Shown piece after piece: positions 8,356 through 16,711 of a stretch of DNA of 32,784 bases; the first letter of the stretch is position 1, and each line of letters starts with the position of its first letter. The DNA is from Bacteroides sp. SM23_62_1 (lineage in GTDB: Bacteria; Bacteroidota; Bacteroidia; Bacteroidales; SM23-62): assembly GCA_001304505.1 (NCBI GenBank), contig LJUQ01000041.1, positions 1 to 32,784 on the forward strand, given 5' to 3'. The translations under genes were made by a program, and so were the position numbers. Below the pieces are notes generated by a model. The model saw only the letters and a list, made by a program, of their open reading frames with translations, did no database searches and was not told where the DNA came from.

Positions 8356-8430
8356 TTCACCCTTCTCCTAAATCCTCTCCCCTGAAGAAGGAGAGGACTT
8401 ACCCTTTCCCTCTTCAGGGGATGGGGTGAA
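8356..8430. repeat. Compound palindrome with two mutually exclusive stems
   Basis: Stem A pairs CCTCTCC (8374-8380) with GGAGAGG (8390-8396). Stem B pairs CCCCTGAAGA (8379-8388) with TCTTCAGGGG (8411-8420), a perfect 10 bp. The outer ends TTCACCC (8356-8362) and GGGTGAA (8424-8430) also pair and enclose stem B. Stems A and B share bases and cannot form together. Confidence 0.7.
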
Positions 8431-8512
8431 GTTGCCATATTACGACCCTTGCTACCCCTGCGACTCCCGAAATGTCAGAAATCTTTGGTTTCTTTTCCAT
8501 TTCGAGGATGCT

Positions 8513-8618
8513 CGAAAAACACTGGCATCCGCCTGGGGCGGATTGCCTGTTTTTCGGCACCTGCGACAATTGTCACTATTGCGGCTACTGCAACCATTCT
8601 AACAGCGCTAGCCCGCAA
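8513..8618. repeat. Long imperfect hairpin followed by a second stem (REP-like)
   Basis: The first hairpin spans 8513-8556: both arms start with CGAAAAAC and finish with ATCCGCC or its near copy around a 3-nt loop, with only one or two bulges over about 20 bp. The second pairs TTGCGGCTA (8579-8587) with TAGCCCGCAA (8609-8618) with one bulge. They lie 30-140 bp beyond the mutS2 stop and could end its transcript, though no T-run follows. Confidence 0.65.
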
Positions 8619-8649
8619 CAGCATGAATCCAACATCCTGGTATTTCCAT

Positions 8650-11076
8650 TTAATCCCCGGCAGAGATCTTCACGATAGTAATCCCTGCCCCTCCCAGCTG
8701 GATATGTTCATCATGAAACGATTCAACAATATCAACGGTTTTGAGGTACTCTCTGATAACCTGGCGTAGTATACCGTCGCCCTTTCCATGTAATATTCTC
8801 ACCACATCTGTCTCAACCACAATCGCTTCATCGATTAGTTCAACAACCGCCTGGATCGCTTCCTCGGCACGTTTGCCGCGTACATCAATCTCCGGTTTGA
8901 AATATAGTTTTGTGGTTTTTTCCAGTTTAGACACATCCACCCTGGTCGAAACCTGTCCGAAATTCACCACAACGCTGTTACCTTTTCTACCTATAACTTC
9001 ACCCGGCTGATCCTGTCCCTTTAGAAACACAAAATCTCCCGGTCTTATTGTTGGATCTGTAATTTTCTTTGCTGGCCGGCGTGATGGTTCAAGCTGTCCG
9101 AACCTGCGGCGCCTCTCCCTCACTTTGGCCGTCTCCTCCCTGATCATTATTATCCTTTGATGAAGCTGATCTTCCCGCGATGATCTTTCTGTCCCGATAT
9201 TTTTTTGTATGGTTCCCAGCTCTTCCCGCGCTTTCCTGGTGCGTTCCTTCTCTGCCTGTGCTTCTTTGATCTCCCTGATAGTTTTTTCAATCTTTTTATT
9301 TGCCTGTGATAATATCTCCTCCGCTTCTTCCTTTGCTTTATCAATAATCTCCTTCGTCGTTGTCTCGGTTAACTCCAGTTCCTGTGTATATTTTTCAAGT
9401 ACCTGTTGCAGTTTCTTTTCTGCCTTCCTGATATTATCCCGTTTCATCTCCCAGTATCTCTTGTCACGGATAATCTCTCTCAGGTGCCTGTCGAACTGGA
9501 GCTGATCCTCCCCCATCCTGCCTGAAGCATCCTTTATTACATCCTCCGGTAATCCGATATTCCGGGCTATTTCAATGGCATAGCTGCTTCCGGGCTGGCC
9601 TGCTTCCAGTTTAAACAGCGGTTGCATCCGCTGCATGTCAAAAAGCATCGCTCCATTTACAATTCCTTCCGCTGTGGATGCAAAATGTTTCAGGTTACTG
9701 TAATGCGTGGTAATAATTCCATAAACCTGTTTATTATTTAAATTATCAAGTACGGCTTCAGCAATGGCTCCCCCCAGCACCGGTTCCGTCCCCGTACCAA
9801 ACTCATCAATCAATAGAAGGGTAGATGGACCGGCATGACGGATGAAATATTTCAGGTTCATCAAATGAGAACTATATGTACTCAGATCATTCTCTATCGA
9901 TTGCTCATCACCTATATCAATAAATATCTTATTAAAAATACCTGCCTGTGACGTTTCATCCATTGGCACAAGCAGTCCGCATTGCAACATATACTGAAGT
10001 AACCCGACCGTTTTGAGGCATACAGATTTACCTCCTGCATTTGGACCGGATATGAGAAGAATACGTTGTTGCTGATTCAAATCAATTGTCAATGGTACAA
10101 CCTCTTTATTCTCTTTCCTGTGAGATAGCAGGAGCAGGGGATGAACAGCATCTTTCCATGAAATAATTTGATTTTCAGATAGTTCAGGCAGGTCTCCTCC
10201 AATCATTTCTGCATGTAGTGCCTTAGCCCTGATGAAATCAATATTACCAAGAAAATCATTGGAAAGCAGCAAATCCTCCCTGTAGGGCCTGAGGTCATTA
10301 GTGAGCAACACAAGGATTCTGATGATTTCCCTTCTTTCAGCATATTCGAGTTCCTTGATCTCATTATTCAGCTCCACAACATTTGCTGGTTCAATGAATG
10401 AGGTTTTTCCGGTAGCCGATTCATCGTGGATAATCCCCTTTATCTTTCGTTTATCAGAAGCATTAACAGGGATAACAGGGCGGCCATTACGGATAGAAAT
10501 CTCAGCATCCTTATCCACGAATCCCTCTGTCCGTAAAGCTTTCAGAATATTATCCAGAACTTTAACGACCGACGTATGTTTCCGGCTAATTTCCTGTCTG
10601 ATCTGAACCAGTTCCCTTGATGCGTTATCCTTCATTTTCCCGTTTTTCGTAAGTATTTTATCGATCCTATCAGTGACAAACGGGTAAAATTTTACGCGTT
10701 CACAGATCCTGGCCAGGTTGGGATACAGCTCTTTTTTCTTTCCTCTGAAAAAAGTCAGGATCCCTTTAACTGTATCAAGTGATTTTCTTATCTCATGTAC
10801 CTCCTCAACAGTAAAGTGAGTACCTTCAACTTTTATTTTTTCCAGTGATTCAGATATATCAGTAAAGTGACCCAGAGGGAATGTTTCTTGCCTGTTAATA
10901 CAAAGGAATTCAAAAGTTTCCCGGAGAAGCTGCCTGATCATATCCGGATCGTTCAGGAATCTGATCTTTTCAATCTGCTTTTTCCCCAGGTCAGAAATAC
11001 ACTTTATGCCTACCAATTCCCTGATCCGGTCAAAACCAATTTTATGTTCGAAATTATTTGGATAAATCTGATGCAT
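8650..11076 (-). CDS. mutS2: MutS2 family ATPase/endonuclease with Smr domain
   Basis: An 808-residue protein with the complete MutS2 layout and length. The N-terminal part is the helical core and clamp (about 1-320), followed by the ABC-type ATPase with Walker A LISGPNAGGKS (Lys350) and Walker B TLLLIDEFGTGTEP. A long charged coiled coil (about 520-650) follows and the protein ends in an Smr nuclease domain (about 728-805) with IDVRGKRAEEA and the HGKGDG motif (His763). MutS2 lacks the mismatch-recognition domain of MutS; known roles are suppression of recombination and, in Bacillus, rescue of collided ribosomes. The ATG at 11076 gives the expected N terminus. It lies 30 bp downstream of the glycosyltransferase gene on the same strand and may be read through from it. 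Confidence 0.97.
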   Translation of the reverse strand: MHQIYPNNFEHKIGFDRIRELVGIKCISDLGKKQIEKIRFLNDPDMIRQLLRETFEFLCINRQETFPLGHFTDISESLEKIKVEGTHFTVEEVHEIRKSLDTVKGILTFFRGKKKELYPNLARICERVKFYPFVTDRIDKILTKNGKMKDNASRELVQIRQEISRKHTSVVKVLDNILKALRTEGFVDKDAEISIRNGRPVIPVNASDKRKIKGIIHDESATGKTSFIEPANVVELNNEIKELEYAERREIIRILVLLTNDLRPYREDLLLSNDFLGNIDFIRAKALHAEMIGGDLPELSENQIISWKDAVHPLLLLSHRKENKEVVPLTIDLNQQQRILLISGPNAGGKSVCLKTVGLLQYMLQCGLLVPMDETSQAGIFNKIFIDIGDEQSIENDLSTYSSHLMNLKYFIRHAGPSTLLLIDEFGTGTEPVLGGAIAEAVLDNLNNKQVYGIITTHYSNLKHFASTAEGIVNGAMLFDMQRMQPLFKLEAGQPGSSYAIEIARNIGLPEDVIKDASGRMGEDQLQFDRHLREIIRDKRYWEMKRDNIRKAEKKLQQVLEKYTQELELTETTTKEIIDKAKEEAEEILSQANKKIEKTIREIKEAQAEKERTRKAREELGTIQKNIGTERSSREDQLHQRIIMIREETAKVRERRRRFGQLEPSRRPAKKITDPTIRPGDFVFLKGQDQPGEVIGRKGNSVVVNFGQVSTRVDVSKLEKTTKLYFKPEIDVRGKRAEEAIQAVVELIDEAIVVETDVVRILHGKGDGILRQVIREYLKTVDIVESFHDEHIQLGGAGITIVKISAGD

Positions 11077-11106
11077 GTTGTCAATCTGTCTGCCAGATGA
11101 ACAAAA

Positions 11107-12600
11107 TTATTTAAAAAAACAAGTTGATCTTCTCACAAGTAAAGCATCTGCAAAGTATGAGGTGAAGATCACTTGCTCCTCAGCCAGGTATGATGGCTGA
11201 TATTCTGATTTAAAGACATATATATAATTATCATTAAGGTCTGGTGCTTCCCGGTTAATAGTATCCAGCCAGTATAAATGCCATCGCTCCCTGTAATAAT
11301 TGGCAGTAGGTTCAAAATACCAGCTAACTCCAAGGCTAACAGTTACTTTTCCATCCGGTTTTTGTTTATAATCGTTCACAAGAGTCCTCATCGCTGTTTT
11401 CGTATCACAATCGTATGCCCAATCACGATAATAACTCATGTTTAGTTTTAAACTAAAATTAACACCTGTTAAAATGGTTAGCCCTATTATTAATCCAACA
11501 ATAATATATTTCATTTTTTGAATTTTCATGCAATATAATAAAGTGATGTTCAATATAATCAATGGATAAAGAAAAAGAGCGAATCTTTGAATAGGAAAAT
11601 CCACTCCAATAATGTAATGAGCAAGGTTAATGAATACTATAATCAGAATGGTTAATAAATTCACAACAACAACTGGTTTTATTTCGGATAGTACCGTCAA
11701 CTTATCTGTAATTGCTTTATAGAAAATGTATAGAAATAAAATCAGGATAACTGAACAGACAAAACCAACCAGGACAGATTCCCAGAAAGTAGATATCCCA
11801 AAGTAAGATTGGACGACCAGGGAATGAAGTGTATCAGGAATGAAGCCTTTTTTTCCTCCAAAATCTAATGACAACCATTTAAAAGTTCTTCTAAATGGTT
11901 CAAAAGTAGCAAGGGAAATAATAAGAACAGAAATGCCATTGATTTTGTTTTGTTTAAAAAACCACCTGAAAGATACCCTTGAGTAGCTAACTTTCTGAAG
12001 GGGTATTATTAAATTGAATATTATCAGGGCTGATATATAATAACAAACCAGTATAAAGCTGCTAAATATTGCAAGGAAGGCCCCGAAGTTAAAGAAAATA
12101 AGATCCCTCTTTAAATTTGTTTTAAAATATCTTATCAGATGATATAAACTCATCATCAAAAATCCAATTGAAAGTCCATAACCTCTGGCTAATCCAAAAA
12201 AATCAATTAAATAAGGATTCAATATCATAAGTGTAAACGGAAAAATGATTATCCTGGGATTCATTTTTCGGAGGAGGAGAAATGTGTAAATCATATATAC
12301 CAGATAGCTCAAATTATTTGGTAGCCTGATAGCTATTTCTGAATTCCCGAACAGATATTCCGAACCTTTTATAAGCACGGTATTAAGAATATGATTATTG
12401 GTATAGGCAATTTTATAAGAAATAATATCCATAAATTTCTGAGGCACAAAATGAAGATAGGTTATGCTTTCATCATGGGTTAGTGAAGCTATGGTGGATT
12501 TTATGACAATAAAACAAAAAATTGAAATTCCAATAAGGATGCAGATTAGATTTTGGATCTTAGTGGTTTTTGCTTCATTAATGAAGGATCTGTGTTTCAT
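11107..12600 (-). CDS. GT-C fold membrane glycosyltransferase-like protein (ArnT/PMT type)
   Basis: A 497-residue polytopic protein with about ten to twelve predicted membrane segments and a C-terminal soluble tail. The first extracytoplasmic loop has SLTHDESITY with Asp43-Glu44, the position of the catalytic/metal acidic pair in GT-C enzymes that use lipid-phosphate sugar donors. Further family-like features are NNHILNT, IAIRLPNNLSY and LARGYGLSIGFLMMSLY. These enzymes transfer a sugar from polyprenyl-phosphate to lipid, protein or glycan on the periplasmic side. The C-terminal domain has DYKQKPDGKVTVSLGVSWYFEP and no recognised motif. A perfect TAnnTTTG box lies just upstream at 12624-12631. 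Donor and acceptor are unknown; a role with the nearby glycan genes is possible but not shown. Confidence 0.78.
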   Translation of the reverse strand: MKHRSFINEAKTTKIQNLICILIGISIFCFIVIKSTIASLTHDESITYLHFVPQKFMDIISYKIAYTNNHILNTVLIKGSEYLFGNSEIAIRLPNNLSYLVYMIYTFLLLRKMNPRIIIFPFTLMILNPYLIDFFGLARGYGLSIGFLMMSLYHLIRYFKTNLKRDLIFFNFGAFLAIFSSFILVCYYISALIIFNLIIPLQKVSYSRVSFRWFFKQNKINGISVLIISLATFEPFRRTFKWLSLDFGGKKGFIPDTLHSLVVQSYFGISTFWESVLVGFVCSVILILFLYIFYKAITDKLTVLSEIKPVVVVNLLTILIIVFINLAHYIIGVDFPIQRFALFLYPLIILNITLLYCMKIQKMKYIIVGLIIGLTILTGVNFSLKLNMSYYRDWAYDCDTKTAMRTLVNDYKQKPDGKVTVSLGVSWYFEPTANYYRERWHLYWLDTINREAPDLNDNYIYVFKSEYQPSYLAEEQVIFTSYFADALLVRRSTCFFK

Positions 12601-12623
12601 CTAGCATGAAAGCAAGTGTATTT

Positions 12624-12631
12624 CAAAAGTA
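12624..12631 (-). promoter_or_regulatory. Candidate -7 box for the GT-C gene
   Basis: Reads TACTTTTG on the minus strand, a perfect TAnnTTTG match about 24 bp upstream of the ATG at 12600. No clear -33 element at the usual spacing. Confidence 0.45.
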
Positions 12632-12752
12632 GACAATTTTGTTATCTTTCTTTTATGTTAAATAATTGACTTGACTGTAAATTTGGAATATTATGGTTTA
12701 AGAAAATTCATTATTACCGCATATGTAACACCCGGCACCGATAAAATATTAA

Positions 12753-12760
12753 TATCTTTG
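12753..12760 (+). promoter_or_regulatory. Candidate -7 box for the PKD lipoprotein gene and the CHAT cluster
   Basis: Reads TATCTTTG, a perfect TAnnTTTG match. Transcription would start near 12767 and give a leader of about 50 nt before the ATG at 12816. The GT-C and PKD genes are divergent; the rest of this 215-bp gap shows nothing else. Confidence 0.45.
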
Positions 12761-12815
12761 TTATAGTAATAAATTATTCCCGTTTTAAAGTAATTAAGTA
12801 ATTATCCTTCTTATT

Positions 12816-13478
12816 ATGAAAAGAAGAATTATTATCCTGTTAATGGCATTCACAGCTGTTTTGATCCTGCTGACAATGTGTGAGAAAAATCCACCGAATG
12901 CATCCTTTACCCACAATTCAGACAGTTATGAAGCAGGTGATACAGTCAATTTTGTCAATAAAACATCCGATGCTGATTCATACAGCTGGGATTTTGGCGA
13001 CAGATCAACCTCAACTCAGAAGGATCCATGGCATATATTTGATGATCCTGGCAATTATAGCGTGACCCTCACGGCTACTAATGAAAATGGTTCGGATGAA
13101 ACATCCCAGAACGTTACGATTAAGGAACCAACGATCCTTGCTTTTGTTGTTACCCAGGATACAACAGAGAATCCTGTAGAAGGCTGTGCTGTAATCCTTT
13201 ATGACAACCAGTCCGACTGGGAAAACGGAGTGAACGAGGTAGCGGCAGATTTCACCGATGCCGACGGAATTGTAATATTTTATCATGCCAAAGCCATTGT
13301 TTATTATATCTATGCACTGAAACAGGAAACAGGCGGGGCATGGTTCTTTGCGGGATGGACCAATCCCATTGTTCTTAATGATCTGAATATTTATACTGTT
13401 CCGGCAGTATGGATCCCTGACAAAAAAGCTTCAATCGGTTACCCGGCTGAACCAGCATTATTGAGAAGGATAAAATAA
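12816..13478 (+). CDS. PKD-domain lipoprotein
   Basis: A 220-residue protein with a lipoprotein signal (lipobox LLTMC, Cys22). Residues about 27-105 form one PKD domain: ASFTHNSDSYEAGDTVNF, then the hallmark YSWDFGD, and GNYSVTLTATNENGSDE at the end. The remaining ~110 residues (LAFVVTQDTTENPVEGCAVILYDN) read like a carboxypeptidase-regulatory or SpaA-type beta-sandwich, again an adhesion or scaffold fold. No catalytic motif is visible. It is the first plus-strand gene after a divergent promoter region and lies 28 bp upstream of the propeller lipoprotein, so it probably heads that operon. A surface or periplasmic structural role fits best (inference). Confidence 0.82.
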   Translation: MKRRIIILLMAFTAVLILLTMCEKNPPNASFTHNSDSYEAGDTVNFVNKTSDADSYSWDFGDRSTSTQKDPWHIFDDPGNYSVTLTATNENGSDETSQNVTIKEPTILAFVVTQDTTENPVEGCAVILYDNQSDWENGVNEVAADFTDADGIVIFYHAKAIVYYIYALKQETGGAWFFAGWTNPIVLNDLNIYTVPAVWIPDKKASIGYPAEPALLRRIK

Positions 13479-13506
13479 TCCATGTCTTAATGCTAAAATA
13501 TCCGTG

Positions 13507-14490
13507 ATGTATTTAAAGAGACTCTTTCTATTATTTTTATCAGGTTTTTTATTTTTTTCATGTGAAGAATATGAAGATGCCATTGATCCATATTCCCTTG
13601 GGGAATGGAAAACATTTACAACCCGTGATGGTATAGGTGGAAATGAAATATGGACGATGCTTGCAGATTCAAAGGGAAATATATGGATTGCCACCCTGGA
13701 TAACGGAGTAACAAGGTATGATGGGAACAGCTGGAAAACATGGAATACCTCCAATGGATTAATTGACAATACGGTAACTGCTATCGAGGAAGACATAAAC
13801 GGTGATATGTGGTTTGGCACATCCAGTGGTTTTAGTATACTGAATGCATCTGGTTTCAATAATTATACCGGTATCGGGGGAAATATCTGGCAGGTGAGAT
13901 CTTTAAAACAAGCAGACAATGGTTCCATGTGGATTGGAACATGGGGCAACGGTTTTTTTGAGGTTAAATCATCAGGCATTATATCATATTATAACGATAC
14001 ATGGGAAGAGACAAATTATGTTAATTGTATTGACCAGGATATGCAGGGGAATATATGGGTAGGAACCAATGTTGGGGTTTACAGGGTAAGACCCAGTAAT
14101 GTTGATTTTTTCACCGTTAGTGACGGTCTGACCACTAGTACTGTAAAGTCATTAATGGCTGATAGCTGGGGGCATGTGTGGTTTGGCCCGGATGACCAGG
14201 AGAACATCACACGGTATGATGGTCAAAAATTCAGTCCTATAAGTCTGTATAATGGTATGCCACAAAATTATGTCACTTCATTTCTTGAAGATACACAGGG
14301 AAATATCTGGATAGGAATGATCTCAAATGGAGTGATAAAATATGATGGAACGATTATGAGATCGTATTTCAATAATGACGGACTGGCCAGTAACACTATC
14401 ACGGCGATCGTTCAGGATACAAATGGAAATATCTGGTTTGCAAGTTATGAAGATGGGATTACAAGGTATAAGCCCGGATTTGATGATTAA
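13507..14490 (+). CDS. Reg_prop (two-component-regulator-propeller) lipoprotein without kinase
   Basis: A 327-residue lipoprotein (lipobox FFSC, Cys19 from the ATG at 13507; a GTG one codon upstream is less likely). The mature part is seven repeats of the Reg_prop type, each with a phrase like DxxGNIWIGTxxGGVxRYDG followed by a loop and a glycine-rich turn: SKGNIWIAT, INGDMWFGT, DNGSMWIGT, MQGNIWVGT, SWGHVWFGP, TQGNIWIGM and TNGNIWFAS. Seven repeats would close one seven-bladed propeller. In hybrid two-component systems two such propellers precede a transmembrane kinase; here there is no membrane helix, Y_Y_Y domain or kinase. It is therefore a free-standing envelope sensor or binding module. 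A 157-bp gap separates it from the barrel genes. Confidence 0.88.
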   Translation: MYLKRLFLLFLSGFLFFSCEEYEDAIDPYSLGEWKTFTTRDGIGGNEIWTMLADSKGNIWIATLDNGVTRYDGNSWKTWNTSNGLIDNTVTAIEEDINGDMWFGTSSGFSILNASGFNNYTGIGGNIWQVRSLKQADNGSMWIGTWGNGFFEVKSSGIISYYNDTWEETNYVNCIDQDMQGNIWVGTNVGVYRVRPSNVDFFTVSDGLTTSTVKSLMADSWGHVWFGPDDQENITRYDGQKFSPISLYNGMPQNYVTSFLEDTQGNIWIGMISNGVIKYDGTIMRSYFNNDGLASNTITAIVQDTNGNIWFASYEDGITRYKPGFDD

Positions 14491-14647
14491 ATCATAGGTG
14501 TCTTAAATTACCGAGTTTTAATACTATGTAATAATTGAATATGAACACAACAAAAGCTGATGCCGGGAAGGGTTGGGCATTCGTTACAGAAGAAAGTTTT
14601 TTATTTAATATTGCAGATAACTGATTGATTATTAACAATATATTTTA

Positions 14648-15715
14648 ATGTTCAATTCTACCAGAATCTCATTTTATCTATTCCTCCTTCTTTATCCTGT
14701 ATTCACTTTTTCTCAGTCGGATAAGATATATGAGGTCCTGACTGAACCTTTTGTAGTGCGTCCTTTGCTTTTACATAAGGGTCATTTGCAGATCCATGGA
14801 GGATACCGGTTCATGATTGCTAACAAAGAATACGATCAAACGGGACAAAAGAATGATCTGGCAGATATGGGAACAACTTCTTTTTCTAATGATTTCAGAT
14901 TCAGGCTCACCTATGGCATTATTGAATATATCCAGTTTTCTGCTACCATGGACTATATCAATACTATTACTACTGAACCCGATTTAGTTATTGGAAATGC
15001 CGGTAACATCGGAAACATAAGTGAGTATGATCAAATAAAAGGAATGTCTGACCTTGGTCTTCAACTGTCCATCAGGGTACCTCCAGTAATTAAAAAATTC
15101 GATCTTTCCTTCTCAGGTGGTCTGTCACTCCCTACCGGTAAGTATAAACTGGATAAGCCAACTCATTACATAGACCCACCTGATCCGCTGGGTGGATCAT
15201 TCAATGCCATATATAAATATCATACAAATCCTGGAAACGGAACACTTATCTGTTCAGCTGGTAGCAGCCTGCAATACAGTACCAGCAAACTTGCAATTAT
15301 TCTGAATGGTTGGTATCATTTCAAAACAAATGTGATTGAAAGTATTTCCTGGAATCACCGTTTGAATTCCGGGAGTTTTATGTATACTGAAGTACCGTAC
15401 CATTATAAATTGGGAGCTTCAGCAGATTTTTCAGGTTTTGGTGCCTGGCAAATATTTCCGTGGCTGGCAACTTACGGTCAATTTGGATATGTAATATCAT
15501 CAGGTGGTTGGACAGAAATAACAGGGGAAAAAATCGCGATACCAAAATCCAGCCTTGGATTATTTTCTGTAGGTTATGAAATACAGGTAAGCACACATGT
15601 TCGGTTTGAGCAATTTGTAAATATTCCTGTATTTGGCAAGGAAAATATTGCAGAGCTCAGCTTTTATACGGTGCTCAGCTACAACCTGATTCCATTAAAG
15701 GGATTATATTATTAA
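14648..15715 (+). CDS. Predicted outer-membrane beta-barrel protein, family unknown (barrel A)
   Basis: A 355-residue protein with a cleavable signal peptide (about 1-23, ending FTFSQ). The mature sequence alternates hydrophobic and polar residues in many short strands rich in Gly, Tyr and Ser: GHLQIHGGYRFMI, FRFRLTYGIIEYIQFSATMDY, FDLSFSGGLSLPTGKYKL, LICSAGSSLQYS, FPWLATYGQFGYVIS. This is the pattern of an outer-membrane barrel, and the PTGKY turn recalls porin-like transporters of the MetA/phenol-degradation type, but no family can be named with confidence. It is followed 9 bp later by a second barrel gene and then by the TPR-CHAT gene, so the three are almost certainly one transcript. Confidence 0.72.
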   Translation: MFNSTRISFYLFLLLYPVFTFSQSDKIYEVLTEPFVVRPLLLHKGHLQIHGGYRFMIANKEYDQTGQKNDLADMGTTSFSNDFRFRLTYGIIEYIQFSATMDYINTITTEPDLVIGNAGNIGNISEYDQIKGMSDLGLQLSIRVPPVIKKFDLSFSGGLSLPTGKYKLDKPTHYIDPPDPLGGSFNAIYKYHTNPGNGTLICSAGSSLQYSTSKLAIILNGWYHFKTNVIESISWNHRLNSGSFMYTEVPYHYKLGASADFSGFGAWQIFPWLATYGQFGYVISSGGWTEITGEKIAIPKSSLGLFSVGYEIQVSTHVRFEQFVNIPVFGKENIAELSFYTVLSYNLIPLKGLYY

Positions 15716-15724
15716 AGATAAAAA

Positions 15725-16702
15725 ATGAACGTGTGTAAGATGAAAACTCGAATCATCCTGGTTGTCTGCCTGCAGTTAATTAGCATTTATATTGTGGCCC
15801 AGATTGAGCAACAAATGGTGCCATCTGAAATGAAACAGCTTACAGCGATCACCGAACCGGCCACTCTTATGAAAGGATTTTTCAGGGTTGGTATGGTGTA
15901 TGATCATGCATTTGTAAAAAAATTGTATGATGAAAATGCTAATAAAATTGTATTACCCGGATCCAGTCTTTCACAGACCAGGGCATTAAGTATCACTCTC
16001 CAGTATGGAATTACAGACAGGTTTCAGGTAAACCTTCTCCTTCCTTTTGAATTTGATTTGATTCAGCAGTCTGCTCTATGGGAAGATCCTTTGTTCAGAC
16101 AAAAAACAATTGCAACCTGGAACCAGAAAGGTGTTGGGATTGGTGATTTGTCATTTGGACTTAACAGCCAGATTATCAAAGAGAGCGATCAGTTTCCATC
16201 AATCACCGCTTTTGGACTAATCACGGTTCCAACCGGCAGGAAAGATATTACGAATGTTGTTGATCAAAGAAATTACGATCTTCCAACTGGTTCTGGAGAA
16301 ATAAGATTAAGTCTGGATCTGCAGGCACGAAAAATAGTGTATCCATATTCTTTTATATTCATTGCGAGTATTGAGTATCCGTTAGGTGGAGAAAAAATCC
16401 TTTCGCCTGGTGGCGAAAAAACATCCTTCAAATCGGGGCAGGTATATCGTATTACCGGAGGAGTTAATTTTCATTTAAACGACTGGTTATCAATGGCTAA
16501 TAATCTTGATTACCAATATATTAGTGAAGCAGAGATCGACAACAATCCTGTCGGATATAATCCCTGGGCCCTTCAGTACCATCCCTATTTTCATTTTCAG
16601 ATACGACGGCTTCGTTTCATTCAATCAGTACTAATTCCTTTAAAAGGGAAATATTACAGTGCAGATCCTCATTACAATTTTATCCTGCAATTCATCATAT
16701 AA
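15725..16702 (+). CDS. Predicted outer-membrane beta-barrel protein (barrel B), transporter-like
   Basis: A 325-residue protein with a signal peptide (about 1-25, ending YIVAQ); a second start at Met6 is equally good and would shorten the signal. Mature strands include FRVGMVYDHAFV, LSITLQYGITDRFQVNLLLPFEF, IGDLSFGLNSQII, ITAFGLITVPTGRKD and FIASIEYPLGGEK. The GVGIGDLSFGL and VPTGRKD phrases match the pattern of MetA-like outer-membrane transporters seen in many Gram-negatives. It resembles barrel A in length and in the PTGK/PTGR turn, which suggests an old duplication (inference). It sits between barrel A and the TPR-CHAT gene with 9-bp gaps on both sides. Confidence 0.72.
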   Translation: MNVCKMKTRIILVVCLQLISIYIVAQIEQQMVPSEMKQLTAITEPATLMKGFFRVGMVYDHAFVKKLYDENANKIVLPGSSLSQTRALSITLQYGITDRFQVNLLLPFEFDLIQQSALWEDPLFRQKTIATWNQKGVGIGDLSFGLNSQIIKESDQFPSITAFGLITVPTGRKDITNVVDQRNYDLPTGSGEIRLSLDLQARKIVYPYSFIFIASIEYPLGGEKILSPGGEKTSFKSGQVYRITGGVNFHLNDWLSMANNLDYQYISEAEIDNNPVGYNPWALQYHPYFHFQIRRLRFIQSVLIPLKGKYYSADPHYNFILQFII

Positions 16703-16711
16703 TTCAACCTA

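Larger units (their letters stand above)
8274..8649. other. 376-bp non-coding gap between mutS2 and the glycan cluster, filled with repeats and hairpins
   Basis: No convincing gene is present. From left to right it holds the 11-12 bp array (8281-8323), a compound palindrome (8356-8430) and a long hairpin plus a second stem (8513-8618). It must also contain the promoter of the DUF7033 gene; only an imperfect -7 box was seen (TACAATTG at 8318-8325 on the minus strand). Small plus-strand ORFs here run through the hairpins and are rejected. Confidence 0.7.

Noticed and set aside
8472-8678. 68-codon plus-strand ORF with a C-x2-C-x2-C-x2-C cluster, resembling an iron-sulfur or zinc protein
   Set aside because: The Cys codons arise from the GC-rich hairpins at 8513-8618, the ORF overlaps the mutS2 end antisense, and no promoter or family resemblance is seen.
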